From: Wolfiporia cocos
Taxonomy: Eukaryota > Basidiomycota > Agaricomycetes > Polyporales > Phaeolaceae
Reading direction: 5' to 3'
NCBI GenBank assembly: GCA_029448655.1
Contig: JACCLO010000006.1
Span: 992,001 to 1,056,000, forward strand
DNA: 64,000 nucleotides
The number at the start of each line of letters is the position of its first letter. Position 1 is the first letter of the stretch. Shown here piece after piece: positions 23,131 through 34,435 of the stretch. The notes beneath the pieces are model-generated. The model saw only the letters and a list, made by a program, of their open reading frames with translations. It made no database searches and was not told the origin of the DNA. The position numbers were made by a program, and so were the translations under genes.

Positions 23131-25595
23131 GGGGCGAATGGGGAACATCAAAATATTAAATGCAGGCGTCAAGATGAGAGGGCTGGAGTGCAGCTCAAGC
23201 TAACGGTTTAAGCATGTCAATGGAAGATCTCGAGTCCTAAAGATGAGAATCACTCACATTGGTACTTCAACAGTCCCGGGACAAGGGCACTATTATGCAA
23301 TCAGTGAATCAGTCGGTGACATGGAATATGGGCCAGGTGTTGGTCCAATCACTTTTCTCAGAAATCTTCCGTATGAACTCGGACGCCACCTACCACAGGT
23401 GCCTGCAAAACAGCGGTACAAAATTCTATTCCATGACATTATGGCGCGATTTCGAGCTCACATCTTGCCATAGTTGAGCTTAAATGACACCGCCATCAGA
23501 TCATGTGTACTCTGCTCATCAAAGATGAATAAGGATGGACCACTAAAGCACTTGCCGGTATCGATCCGAGCAAAGAGGGTCTAGTAATGTTACATACATC
23601 AAGCCATACAAGGCTATTGCAGGCACAGAAACTTGCGATCAACGGAGACATTTTGCAAGAAGCTCTGGTAATTTATTTACCAGAACAGTCTGTAGGCTAG
23701 GTGACTGATGAGGTAGATGCCGACTACAGCGGATTGTGAGCGCTGTGCAAGCTCACAGTACGTAAGTGCAGAAACAAGAGCCTGCTACATCTATCAGAGC
23801 AAGAGCAAGTAACTATTTAACGGCAAATGTCGATAATACAATGAATATGATACAATGCGGCGTGAAATGCGGCGTCTCAAGCTTCAAGGCAGAGCTACAT
23901 GGTGTTTGCCACTGAGTAGACAGCTTCCTATCGCGGGGTGTCACCGCGTGTGAGTGCAAGAATTGATAACGAGAGCTGTAGATCATGAGAAAGCTAAGAT
24001 CGCAAGGCCTTTAAATTGGTGTCAGTATGACTACCGTGACGGTACCACAACTGAAAGAATGGAATGGACACAAATCTCGCTTTGATGCGCATAAAATCTG
24101 GTATTTATCGACTCAATGCCCATTATATTCCTTCGTGGAAAGAGTTGTAGATGTGAATGCGGCGGATTCAGGCCTGGATGAGATGATCACGATTAGTAAC
24201 GCGATCACGTTGTCCGCCACTACTAAAGCTAATTCCGATTGGATCGTCGTGCACGCCGTGCCACCGTATTCACGCTCCCAACTGCATTAAACTTGGCACC
24301 CACTGTATGTTTGGTTTTATCTACTCGGGTGAGTGGAACACAAACAAGCAAGGTTGTCCACTTTGCTAGCGTGATAGTTCAGCACAGAGACACCGCAGCT
24401 GCTCACATTTCAAGAATAGCGGCGCTGCTGCCCGGATATCGCTCCGAGGCCAGACACAGCTTGATTAATTCTGCACGACTAATATGCCGACATCCTGCCT
24501 TGCTAGCCGCTAACATTTTACTCGACTAACGCTGGCGAGAGGACATGCGGGCTATGCTAAGCCCGGCTCGCACTTTCCACATGCACGTCAATGGTCGCGA
24601 TCGACCAAGGGGAACAGTGTATCGCATTAACCTTCCTTCCCGTATACCACCTTCGCGTATACCAGTCTCCCAATCGATGCAATGTCATTAGTCTGAGCAT
24701 ATGACCTCCAAAGGCTAGACTGACTCATGATAAATCCTACCCAAAGCAGGCTAAAAAAATTCGAGATCAGAAGCTATGCCTTTGCTTACTACCTGAGACT
24801 TCTGTCTTTGACACCCGTAGCCTTGCTTTGCCCCTCCCGAAGTTGACGCTCTTGCCTCGTGGCTCACGCCGATGGTCATGACGATCATTCGATGTTCCTC
24901 GTTCGCACTGCCTCAACGCATCGTGGCTTGCTCTGCTCGCTTTCCCACTAGATCATCTGTGTCTGTATCTTCTTGTTGACATCCTCAGTTTCATCTAAGG
25001 CCATTATGCTGCCTGAAAGTCGAGCAGCGGTCGCTGCCTCGCCCAATCAGCCAACCGTATCTTGGTCTCTTCTGGTCCCACAAGCACACACATCACCGAG
25101 CGGCAATCTGTGTGTCTAGCGTCACGATGCGCACTAATCCAATCTGGAGTGACGCCGAGAACCGGTAGAGCCACTCACATCCAGTGCACATCACGCATGT
25201 AGGTTCTTCTAGCGCTCGTCTATGCCCCGTGCAGACCGGCTGGGCCTCATCGGTGCAAACCAGACACTGACGGTGCTGTACACGACCGGCCAGTCTGTTT
25301 CAGTTTATTCACCGTCGTCCACTATGTAAACCCCTCGATTGCCAAGCGCGCAGGTATTCCTGTCCGCCTCCCATCCCCCTTGATTTTGTCACGACTGCGG
25401 CGCCGTTATCATGTGGGCGACCAACTACACCTCTACTCATCACGCCGGCACTCTGGACGTTTACAAACAAGGTTCACCGTACCATCTTCCATATAGCGCC
25501 TGTGATGGTGCTGCGAACAAAGTACGTACTGCGCCGTGTCGCCATTTTCCTGCCCACTCATGTTATAGAGTGTGTAGATACCACCACTCTCCAAA
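23131..25595. other. Gene-poor stretch of about 2.5 kb
   Basis: No frame shows recognisable motifs. Short open frames near 23240-23480, 24027-24290 and 24239-24529 lack family signatures. Composition is AT-rich. Cryptic or lineage-specific genes cannot be excluded. Confidence 0.4.
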
Positions 25596-26504
25596 ATGAC
25601 GCACCTTATGGCCCCAGAGAACATTCAAGCTGAATACTGGCCGGAGACATATCATTCAAATGCTGCATTCTCGGAAGCGTTCATTCTCAATGATGACTCA
25701 CACGCCGTAACTTACGAACCCAATGCAAGTCTCTATGAATCGTACGACCAGTCCGGCTCCCAAATTCCGAGCACATGGTACAACGGTGACTGGCATATGG
25801 CGGAATCGTCCCCGTCAGCGGCCTTGAACACCTTATCAGAATATGATTCTACCCTGGAAGGGATTCACGTGCCCTCGTGTTACGTCGACCAATATGCAGA
25901 CAGCCAGACATTCTGGTCGGATCTATCTTGTCTCCTCAACTCGCAGGCTCAAGAGTATTCTCACTCTCCCGACGATTCGCAGTACCACACACCGCCCGAG
26001 GATCAATGTCTCGTCGACCAGTCCACGCCACCCCCTTCGTCTGGGACATCGTCACTCGAAAACTCCCCCGACTATTCGGTATACCACACTCCATCCGAGA
26101 GTGAGATGTTGGCGGAGCAGCCCATTTCGCCATCGTCTTCAGAAGCTGTCAGAGGGATGCAACCCACCTCTTCTGCTGCTCCGCCATATCTATCTCAGGG
26201 AGAGCCCGCGGCGTCAATGTGTGACAACGCTTCGACTACTCCGCAATTTTGCGATCCAGGCGACCCCTGCGTCTACATGACCATCCCGCGGAAACGAGTG
26301 TTGGCTAGGACAGCTAGCGAGGAGGCGGAGCGGTTGTACGGCGGGAAACTCAGGTCGGATGTGATACGAGAGCTGGCTGCGATGTGCGAAGACGCGGACG
26401 CTGCTCCTAGACCACCACATGCTCGTACGTGTCCATATCTGGAGAAGGCGGCGAGTGTTCTGATCTCCTTCGTTCGACAGGCTCCCAAATATAACCTAGC
26501 TTAG
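25596..26504 (+). CDS. Uncharacterised acidic S/P-rich protein, single exon
   Basis: A 302-codon uninterrupted frame. The first 220 residues are rich in Ser, Pro, Asp, Tyr and Gln and probably disordered. Two related segments, DSQYHTPPEDQCLVDQ and DYSVYHTPSESEMLAEQ, form an internal near-repeat. The last 80 residues are more ordered and mixed-charge (RKRVLARTASEEAERLYGGK, RSDVIRELAAMCEDADAAP, LEKAASVLISFVRQAPKY). The design resembles an activation region plus a short helical domain, but no DNA-binding domain is recognised. A second Met at 25608 is an alternative start. Confidence 0.65.
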   Translation: MTHLMAPENIQAEYWPETYHSNAAFSEAFILNDDSHAVTYEPNASLYESYDQSGSQIPSTWYNGDWHMAESSPSAALNTLSEYDSTLEGIHVPSCYVDQYADSQTFWSDLSCLLNSQAQEYSHSPDDSQYHTPPEDQCLVDQSTPPPSSGTSSLENSPDYSVYHTPSESEMLAEQPISPSSSEAVRGMQPTSSAAPPYLSQGEPAASMCDNASTTPQFCDPGDPCVYMTIPRKRVLARTASEEAERLYGGKLRSDVIRELAAMCEDADAAPRPPHARTCPYLEKAASVLISFVRQAPKYNLA

Positions 26505-27457
26505 GTTATGACTCCGGATTTTCGCATTTCGTATGTTAACGACTCTGTTCGGTTGCAGGCAACATTTCGGAGGCTCTTGATGTGTGCTCGTTTAGATTGT
26601 CATGCTTTGACGGACCACACGGACCACCTTTTTGGCATGGTGAACATGCCTATCTATTCTCAATTTTGATTTACGCAGCAAACAACACTGTATCCAGTAG
26701 CTCATACCCTTCCCATCCACGTACCTCGTTACAGAGTGATCTAGCGCATGACATCTAGGTTGATGCCGATGTTAGCAGAAATATGCCATGTGCATCATGC
26801 GGCAACAATCGTGCTTCCTTGCCAATATACAAATTGCACGCTTGTGGTTTGTCCCTCATGAAGGCCTCAAGGGCCGCTACCGGCATATGCTTGCCCTAAT
26901 TTCAGCCGCTATATTAGTTGAACGCGGGTGGCAGACTATTCAGCCACAATTAGTAGTTTTTTGTGGCGGGTCTCTTTCTTTATCGAGAAAATGTACAGTA
27001 GAGGTTCACGTTCATCTTCAATATGTAATGTTCAACGTACGTTCAATCACCGCGACGTTTTTTCGGATGTGTTCTGACCCAAGGCTGATATACCAAGGCG
27101 TGTATATATAGTCTTTCAATATCACATCTTCTTCACCTCCCGGTTATGGCTTCTTATAATGGTTCTCGTACTGACTAGTAGTTTGTCGTCTGTTACCGAG
27201 ATCTCATCTCAATCAGATCTGCACCGTTAGGTCTCGCATCTGCGCGTTAAACCCGACCGAGGCGACGACTTCCAGCCCTCTACCAACTGAACCTCACGTT
27301 CTCTGCCACTCGGATGTTCCGCAAGCTTTCCAACGTGGTGCTCGCGCACGAACGCCGATCTATGCCCGACGGCGCGCGTCACGTTGGGGGTCGCCGGTCA
27401 CTTGCGCACCCCATTCGGTCGGCCGCAATGTACAATAATGCGCAACTAACTCCCCTT
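26505..27457. other. Intergenic upstream of the KAPA synthase gene
   Basis: About 0.95 kb, AT-rich in its first half and GC-rich close to the next gene. No supported gene. Confidence 0.4.
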
Positions 27458-27467
27458 CGCTCGTAAG

Positions 27468-28899
27468 ATGACCTCGCTCGACACCAAGCTCTCCGACGCC
27501 CTTCGCTCGCGCGACGCCCGCCTCATCCGGCGCCGCCTGCCCAACCCAGACGCAGATGCCGGCCTGGCCGATTTCTCGACGAACGACTACCTCTCGCTCG
27601 CCCGCTCGCCGCTCCTGCGCTCGCGATTCCTCGCAAAACTTGTCGACGCGCCAGATGTGCTCGGCTCCGGCGGCTCGCGCCTGCTGGTGAACGGCCCCGC
27701 GCACGCCGCGCTCGAGACGCGCCTGCAAAACTTTTTTGGCGCGCCCGCCGCGCTGCTGTTCAACTCGGGCTTCGACGCGAATGTCGGCTTCTTCTCCAGC
27801 GTGCCGCAGCCGGGCGATGCGGTCGTCTTTGACGAGCATATCCATGCGAGCGTGCACGATGGTATGCGCGCGTCGCGAATTTCTCCTGGCCTGCTCCGGC
27901 CGTTCTCGCACAACTCCGTCCAGGCACTGCGCGAGGTTCTCGCGCAGTTGATTGACGAGCATTCCGGCATGCGGACGGGTGAAAACAACGTTTTCCTGGC
28001 TGTGGAGACGCTATATAGCATGGACGGAACAGTCGCACCGCTGGCAGAAACGGTGGAAATCATGGAAGAGCTCTTCCCTGCCGGGAACGGGCACGTCGTC
28101 GTGGATGAGGCGCATGCTACAGGCCTATATGGTCCACAGGGGCGTGGGCTGGTCGCGCTGCTTGGACTCGAGCGTCGAGTGCTCGCGCGATTACATACCT
28201 TCGGAAAGGCCTTAGCTGGAACAGGTGGTACGTGCGATGGTCTTGGCATTTTTGCTCGTGCTAACACCCCAACAGCCGTATTACTAACCACACCGCTCAT
28301 ACGCGACTACCTCCTAAATTATGCGCGCTCGCTCATCTACACAACCTCCTTGAGTTACGCGAACATTATATCCGTCGATTGTTCGTTCGACCTGCTCGAA
28401 GATGGGACCGCGACACAGGTATGTTCCATGCACGTTAATTTTCTCTGCGTTCTCAACGTTTCGGCAGCTCGCCCGTGACCTCGCTTCAAACATAGACTAC
28501 TTCCTCTCGCTTCTCCACCCCCACCTCCGTGCTATCCCCCTCTCGCTCCTCGCACTCCCTCCCCACCTCGCCTCTCCCCTCCCCTCATCCGCTTCGTCTC
28601 CCCACCACACACTACCGACTCCCATCATCCCACTGCTCACGCCATACCCTCGTCCTTTATCCGCCCATCTGCGTGCGCTCGGCTTGAACGCGCGGCCAAT
28701 CACTTGGCCGACGGTGCCGAAGGGGAGAGAGCGCGTGCGGGTATGTCTGCATGCGGGGAACACGCGCGAGGAGGTGCGCAAGCTTGTGGAGGGTGCCGTG
28801 GGGTGGGCCAAGGCGTGGCATAGGGAGAACGCAATTGCGCGAGGTGCACTGCAGGAAGCAGAGGGCCAGCCGAGTACCCAGATACAGGCAAAATTGTGA
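27468..28899 (+). CDS. bioF: 8-amino-7-oxononanoate (KAPA) synthase-like, peroxisomal PTS1, 3 exons
   Basis: A 444-residue PLP enzyme of the alpha-oxoamine synthase family, best matching the bioF type that condenses pimeloyl-CoA and L-alanine in biotin synthesis. Exons: 27468-28227, 28276-28418, 28468-28899; introns of 48 and 49 nt. Motifs: STNDYLSLA; VLGSGGSRLL; ALLFNSGFDANVGF; DEHIHASVHDG; VVVDEAHATGLYGPQGRG (PLP-binding Asp and His); HTFGKALAGTGG with the PLP lysine. It ends QIQAKL, and AKL is a peroxisomal targeting signal; fungal KAPA synthases are known to be peroxisomal. A broken duplicate lies at 32514. Another alpha-oxoamine synthase activity is possible, but the PTS1 favours biotin synthesis. 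Confidence 0.85.
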
Positions 28900-28959
28900 T
28901 CGTAGTGTCATCTAGTGTCGTGGATGGTCTTGCGCCGGTGTGTGAACTTGTCTTGCCGC

Positions 28960-29200
28960 TATCATCTGCGAGGTATGTGGAGTCGTTAACTTCAATCGTG
29001 CAAGGCTTCAATTTCCTTGGTGCTCGATTCCAAATACTCCTCGTACGAGTCTTGAAGCTTGATATCCCACTGTATTCAGGTCAGATGGTAAAGCACAATA
29101 TTGTGAGGAGCAAAAGGTATTTTTGCGAGGGCTCTGTATCGCGCAACGAACTCTCGGCGCACAGGAGCTTTAGGCAACGTAGGCTTGCGACCCACTTCTG
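28960..29200 (-). pseudogene. POP5: POP5 stub left by deletion
   Basis: Minus-strand remnant of the Rpp14/POP5 gene that is intact at 33624-34329. The last exon (DSYEEYLESSTKEIEA in the intact copy) and the stretch encoding VARYRALAKIP are recognisable. Everything upstream of that, including the start codon, is gone at a junction near 29156. Sequence normally upstream of the POP5 start continues directly after the junction. Confidence 0.8.
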
Positions 29201-29245
29201 AGTTCGAGGAAATTGTAATTGTGGCGCTGCGAACCTACACCGGGT

Positions 29246-29901
29246 TACTCGCTCCGACTCAGGACGGCACCTTATGGCCATTGACGCTAAGAAAGTGGTC
29301 TCAGTAACCAAGACACATTTGTTACAGTGTTTAGGTTGCATTCAATAGTCATTTTGATTTCAGATACATCTCATAAGGCTGAGATGCATCCCAGAAATTT
29401 GGAGATGCATCTCAAACCTCTAACACTGGCATAACGTGAGCCCTCCGATATACATGTGTCACGGTAGTCCTTCACGTATGTAAGATAAAGGGTTGAGTAG
29501 AAATATGTTTCAAAAAGGAGCATACATTTAATGTCAATGCGCGAGGTATTCTCCGGACTGATCCAGCGAGGGTCTTGGAGAAACCAAATATTAATCAGGG
29601 AATGAGCTCCCTGTGAGTTTTCCGCGGACTTCTGCATTGCTGGAGTTGAAAATTTTATATGAACGATTCTTGGTTCCCGCAGCTAACATACGGCATGCCA
29701 AACATCAATATACGAGCTCATACATTAACAGCACCAACGTAACGTCATCCCGACTCCTTAGCAAAAGCTAAATGTATATGTAATTGGCCGATAAGTTACA
29801 CCAGCATGCAAGGCTGAACTATCGCGTGCGACGGATACATTGGTAAGTGATAATTTGGTCATAATCATGCCGGAGTCTTGTCCTTAGTTTCTGCATCATC
29901 A
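29246..29901. other. AT-rich spacer with a repeated palindromic word
   Basis: About 0.65 kb. Around 29364-29418 the word GATGCATCTC or its complement occurs three times in 55 bp, giving a small hairpin-prone patch. No gene supported. Confidence 0.4.
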
Positions 29902-31869
29902 TTATCCTACAAAGCAGATGTGAGAATGCTGCTGTCGGGATGCAAGAAGATACCACATTCTGACCAGATCGCCAATGTGTACGACGGAGTCTTCATGTTT
30001 GTATATCGTCGTTTCAACATGTATTCCATGTGCAAGCATGTTGTCACCAGCATGAGTTTCATGACTTGTAGGGTCAGTAGAGCTGCCAAGATTGCTCAGA
30101 GAGAACGCCATAAGAGCTCCTTTCTTCCGCAGACTATGCCTGGCGTTCAGGCTCGCTAACAGCGAATTCAAGAACACTAACCCTCGATTAATCATGCAAG
30201 GAGATCACGTGAACCAAATACTCACATTCAGAGAGCACGAAATAGATTGACATATATACAAGACCACTCTGCATTGTAGCAAACTATTTTCGACGCTGCT
30301 GGCATCATTCAGTCGATCTCCAGATTTAAAGTACTTACAGTAACGAGACAAGAGATAGCGCAGAGACTGTGACGGAGTCAAGCTTAGATGCTTCGCAGGA
30401 AATGGCAGCACCGACCTAGTCAACGTGCCGGTTTCGATACTGTAGAGTATCAGTAGTCTGATAACAGAATCGGTTCTACAGATGGGGTAATATCACAACT
30501 TTGAGTATCAGTAGTGATGCAGGGGTGAAAAGACCACCTCGAGAACCCGGTACGCCGACGACTTAGCAGCACAGTGAGTGCGACTGCAATCAAACAATCA
30601 CCAAAAGCAACACTTCCAAGTCCGAGGTACAACACGCTCTGTAAAAGATCATGAATGTGCCATACAGATCGGTAACAGTGAGAGCACCTTACTGAGAAGT
30701 CGTGTCGGTTTTCGAGATTAAAGGAAGCCAAGGGAAACCTTCGATCTTTATGAGCATCCTGTCATATATGACCGTCAAATCGTTCTCACATTTTAATTAT
30801 GAGTACTGTTCGGTGATAACATCATGAGCGGTTGAGTGTCTAGTCAATCCTATGCAGACTAGGAAATAGGACATACCCAGACCGACACCTACATCCGACG
30901 GTGAGGACTACGGCTATGTTTAGTTTTGAATAGACTCACCAATAATGCACACAGTAGTGGCAGCCTACATTCGATGTCATCAGGGTCCTTGCGTGCTACA
31001 GCGAAGATACTTAAGACAATCAGAGCGAGAGGCCATTTACCCTCGTTCACTTATGATATGAGCTCACAGACCAGCAGTAGCAAACTAGTGTTATTTCTTA
31101 CATATCCATATGCGCCAGCAGAATAAACTGTGCGCAAGGTGTCAGCATCTGGGGATAGTTTTGGCCGATATAACAAACATTCGTATGGTAAAATCGCTCA
31201 GAGACTATTGACCGATAGTCAACCCGCGAAGCTGTTCCGACGATGAGAAGCGTACTGTTATTAGGACTAACGACTGCTCAAGTTGCAGTCAATGTTGAAC
31301 TGGAACATGGATGGACACTCACGGGCACACTCCTGGGGGTACAACTAGATATTAGGGCACCCAAGTATTGATCATGAACTAATAATTACTGACCAGATGG
31401 CATGTCCCACCGCTGAGGGATTTGCGAAGTCTATAACAGCATAGTTGTACGTTGTATACGTAACGAGCGCTAGATGGACACTAGAGAGAAACCTGCGTAT
31501 CATGGGTAATGATTCCACCCCAGCAAATCTGAATATGCACCAAAGAAAAGCAACCTGTCCATGTCAGGGAGAGCTGTTACAGCCACAAGTACGGTGACAA
31601 GGTTGGCACATACGAATAATCTCAAGAAGACACGATCAGTTCGCCCACGTTGATAATAGGTGTATGTTTGTATAGTGCTGACCCCGTAAAGACTGCAATA
31701 TAATTCTTGGAGCCCTAGTACCTAGGTTAAGGGATGTTATACTGACATTGAGGTGATTATATCTCCTATGGTCATGCGAAATGCATACATATCAACTATC
31801 ACTTAGCATGTAGAGAAGAGATTGCATACCTAGCAATAGTGCGCCCAACGAATCACCAAATTCCACCAT
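29902..31869 (-). CDS. DUF6534-family multi-pass membrane protein, gene 1
   Basis: A member of the basidiomycete-expanded DUF6534 family, seven-helix-like membrane proteins of unknown function. The start is MVEFGDSLGALLLG at 31869. Subsequent exons read SLYGVSTIQTYTYYQR, VAFLWFLSSVHLALVTYTT, NYAVIDFANPSAVGHAIWS, FCWRIWI then NEGKWPLALIVLSIFAVARK, VLYLGLGSVAFGDCLIAVAL then LLSRRRTGFSR, TDSVIRLLILYSIETGTLT, YMSIYFVLSE, and LFLNSLLASLNARHSLR at the end. About ten introns are needed; most boundaries are clear GT-AG, but the middle (31200-31370) is only partly resolved. It lies between the two copies of the KAPA-synthase/POP5 duplication. A paralogue sits at 57365-59286. Confidence 0.8.
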
Positions 31870-32502
31870 TGTCAGTGTAATGCACAAATGCACAGTAAGG
31901 ATGGGACGTCCTGTATGATTCAGACGTCGCATAAATACGTACTGGGCCTTGGCACTTCAGACGCTGGCGCAAGAGATGCTGTGTTTTCGTGCATTCTGTC
32001 TGACATTACTGATATTCATAATACGCATACTGAGATGTCCGTGGACGCCTGATCGAATACTCAACAGACACGAGATCAGCGTTGTTGTTGTGAAACACTA
32101 AACACACGAGATCCACATCATATATCATACAGGTCTTGATACGAGACCACCTTCTTAGGTCTCAACGTTCTCAACAGGTTGAGAAGCGATCTGCGTCGGA
32201 TGACTAATTCATATAAGAAGCCACCTTAAGAGTGAGCGCTATTAGGTGAGCCCCCATATGCATGTGTCAATATACATCAATTTAGCTGATTATGGATTCG
32301 GACAACACTACTGTGTAGGGACTGTGATACTGAACTGATTGGCAGATACGGGGTTATGGAGCGAACCTCGTGCACGCGCCCTTACCTGTGCTTGTGTTGC
32401 GGTCTGCCAAACTCCCCGCCTTGGCCGATTGAATGTGAACGTTGAGACGAGGCTGGAGGCCAAGCCAGGCCATGCATTTGAGCAGGACCTAAAGCTCCCC
32501 TT
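31870..32502. other. Spacer before duplication copy 2
   Basis: About 0.63 kb with no recognised gene. It does not match the region upstream of copy 1, so the duplication breakpoint lies at about 32503. Confidence 0.4.
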
Positions 32503-32513
32503 CGCTCGTAAAA

Positions 32514-33532
32514 TGACCTCACTCGACACCAAGCTCTCCGACGCCCGCCTCATCCGGCACCGCCTGCCCAACCCAAACGCAGATGTCGGCCAGGCCGCTT
32601 TCTCGACGAACGACTACCTCGGGCTCGCCCGCTCGCCGTCCATGCGCTCGCGCTTCCTCGCGAAACTTGTCGACGCGCCAGATGTGCTCGGCTCCGGCGG
32701 CTCGCACCTGCTGGTGAACGGACGCCGCGCTCGAGACGCGCCTGCAAAGCCTTTTCGGCGCGCCCGCCGCGCTCCTGCTCAACTCGGGCTTCGACTCTTC
32801 TCCAGCGTGCCGCAGCCGGGCGATGCGGTCGTCTTTGACGAGCATATCCACGCGAGCGTGCACGACGGCATGCGCGCGTCGCGAATTTCTCCTGGCCTGC
32901 TTCGGCCGTTCTCGCATAACTCTGTCGAAGCGCTGCGCAAGGTCCTCGGGCAGTTGGTCGACAAGCATCCCGGCATGCGGACGGTTGAAAACAACGTTTT
33001 CCTGGCTGTATAGCATGGACGGAACGGTCGCACCGCTGGCAGAAATGGTGGAGACCATGGAAGAGCTCTTCCCTGCCGGGAATAGATGCGTCATCGTGGA
33101 TGAGGCGCATGCTACAGGCCTTTATGGTCCACAGGGACGTGGGCTGGTCGCGCTGCTTGGACTCGAACGCCGAGTGCTCGCGCGGTTGCATACCTTCGGA
33201 AAGGCCTTGGCTGGGACAGGTGGCGCGTGTCACGGTCTCGACGTTGTTGCTCGTGTTAACATCCCATCAGCCGTATTGCCAACGACACCGCTCATACGCG
33301 ACTACCTCCTGAATTATGCGCGCTCGCTCATCTACACAACTTCCTTGAGTTACGCGAATACTATATCCGTCGATTGTTCGTTCGACCGGGAAACACGCGC
33401 GAGGAGGTGCGCAGGCTTGTAGATGGTGCCGTGGAGTGGGCCAAGGCGTGGCATAGGGAGAACGTGAGTGCGCGAGGTGCACTGCAGGGGGCGGAGGGCC
33501 GGCCGAGCACCCAGATACAGGCAAAATTGTAA
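32514..33532 (+). pseudogene. bioF: KAPA synthase pseudogene (second copy)
   Basis: Close homologue of the intact gene at 27468, with conserved STNDYLGLA, VLGSGGSHLL, DEHIHASVHDG, VDEAHATGLYGPQGRG and HTFGKALAGTGG. Small deletions near 32720, 32795 and 33010 shift or stop the frame (TAG in the former VETLYSMDG region). A large deletion at 33388 removes intron 2 and most of exon 3. The last codons still spell QIQAKL, so the ancestor also had the peroxisomal signal. Five or more independent disabling changes make function very unlikely. Confidence 0.9.
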
Positions 33533-33623
33533 TCATAGTGTCATCTAGTGTTTGAGATGATCTTGCGCCGGTGTGTGAACTGTCTTGCCACCATCATCCG
33601 CGGGATATGTGGAATCGTTAATT

Positions 33624-34329
33624 TCAGTCGTGCAAGGCTTCGATCTCCTTGGTGCTCGATTCTAAATACTCCTCGTACGAGTCTTGATATCCCACTGCAC
33701 TCACGTCAGATGGTAAGGCACATTGTAAGGAGCATGGATGCACGTACTGGGTATTTTTGCGAGAGCTCTGTATCGCGCAACGACCTCTCGGTTGTGCCGG
33801 ATGGCAGCAAGCTGGGCTTGCTTGACTGTGCCTGCGCAACCTACGTGAGCACGCATACAGCAGGAGAAATGGAGGAAGTTCATACCGGATACATGTATGA
33901 CATTCGGGATATACTTCGATCCATCCACCGCCGAGAGCAGGGTGACACTCGCCCACGCGATCTTGTGGTGGTCGCGCGCGACGCGTATGATGCACACGTT
34001 CGTTCGGGGCGAAAAGTACTTGACTGCGGTCCGTAGTTTTTGAGCATGTAATGTCGCGGCGTTGTCAATACTTACCGGTGAGCGACGCGCCAACCGCGCC
34101 CCAGCCGGCGTCGCCGAAATGTGCGATCACGCTAGTCTTCAAAGCGGAGTAGATTCTCGTGCTGCTCGTCTCTGCATTGCTCGCGCCAAGATCCACTGTA
34201 TGTGGCGCGCCGTTGGCTTGAGGCGGGGCGCATGGTATGAACTCGACGAGAAGCCAGCGGTTCTACTGGCCGGTTGAGGGTCGGGTGCAGCATGAAGAGA
34301 CAAATTGTACGTACCTTGAACCTGACCAT
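33624..34329 (-). CDS. POP5: RNase P/MRP subunit POP5 (Rpp14/Pop5 family), 5 exons
   Basis: A 164-residue protein component of RNase P and RNase MRP, which process tRNA and rRNA precursors in the nucleus. Exons: 34329-34315 (MVRFK), 34262-34076, 34023-33886, 33831-33748, 33694-33624; introns 52-54 nt, all GT-AG and phase-consistent. Motifs: NRWLLVEFIPCAP; IYSALKTSVIAHFGDAGWG; NVCIIRVARDHHKIAWASVT; LLSAVDGSKYIPNVIHVSG; GTVKQAQLAAIRHNREVVAR; acidic end EEYLESSTKEIEALHD. Length matches the family (about 160-175). This is the only intact POP5 in the window, and the gene is essential in yeast. It lies tail-to-tail with the KAPA-synthase copy in both duplicated segments. Confidence 0.92.
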
Positions 34330-34435
34330 GGTAGCCTCGAATCTACAATCCGGCGCACAAGAGCCTTAGGCAGATCTACAGAACGTAGGTTTGCAGCCCA
34401 CCTTCTGAGTTCGAAGAAATTGTAATTGTGGTGCT

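Larger units (their letters stand above)
27458..29245. repeat. Segmental duplication, copy 1 (KAPA synthase kept, POP5 deleted)
   Basis: It starts at CTCCCCTTCGCTCGTAA just before the ATG and ends near GAAATTGTAATTGTGG. It matches 32503-34435 over both ends. Relative to copy 2 it lacks about 560 bp at the 29156 junction (GCAACGAACTCTCGG joined to CGCACAGGAG), which removed most of POP5. It keeps the about 365 bp of KAPA-synthase sequence that copy 2 has lost. Sequence left of 27458 does not match that left of 32503. Confidence 0.88.
32503..34435. repeat. Segmental duplication, copy 2 (KAPA synthase broken, POP5 kept)
   Basis: Matches 27458-29245. It lacks about 365 bp of KAPA synthase coding sequence at the 33388 junction, where CGTTCGACC is joined to GGGAAACACGCG, and has smaller deletions near 32550, 32720, 32795 and 33010. 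It retains the about 560 bp carrying POP5 that copy 1 has lost. Confidence 0.88.

Noticed and set aside
32514..33532. Second KAPA synthase as a functional gene
   Set aside because: Several frame-breaking deletions and loss of most of exon 3.
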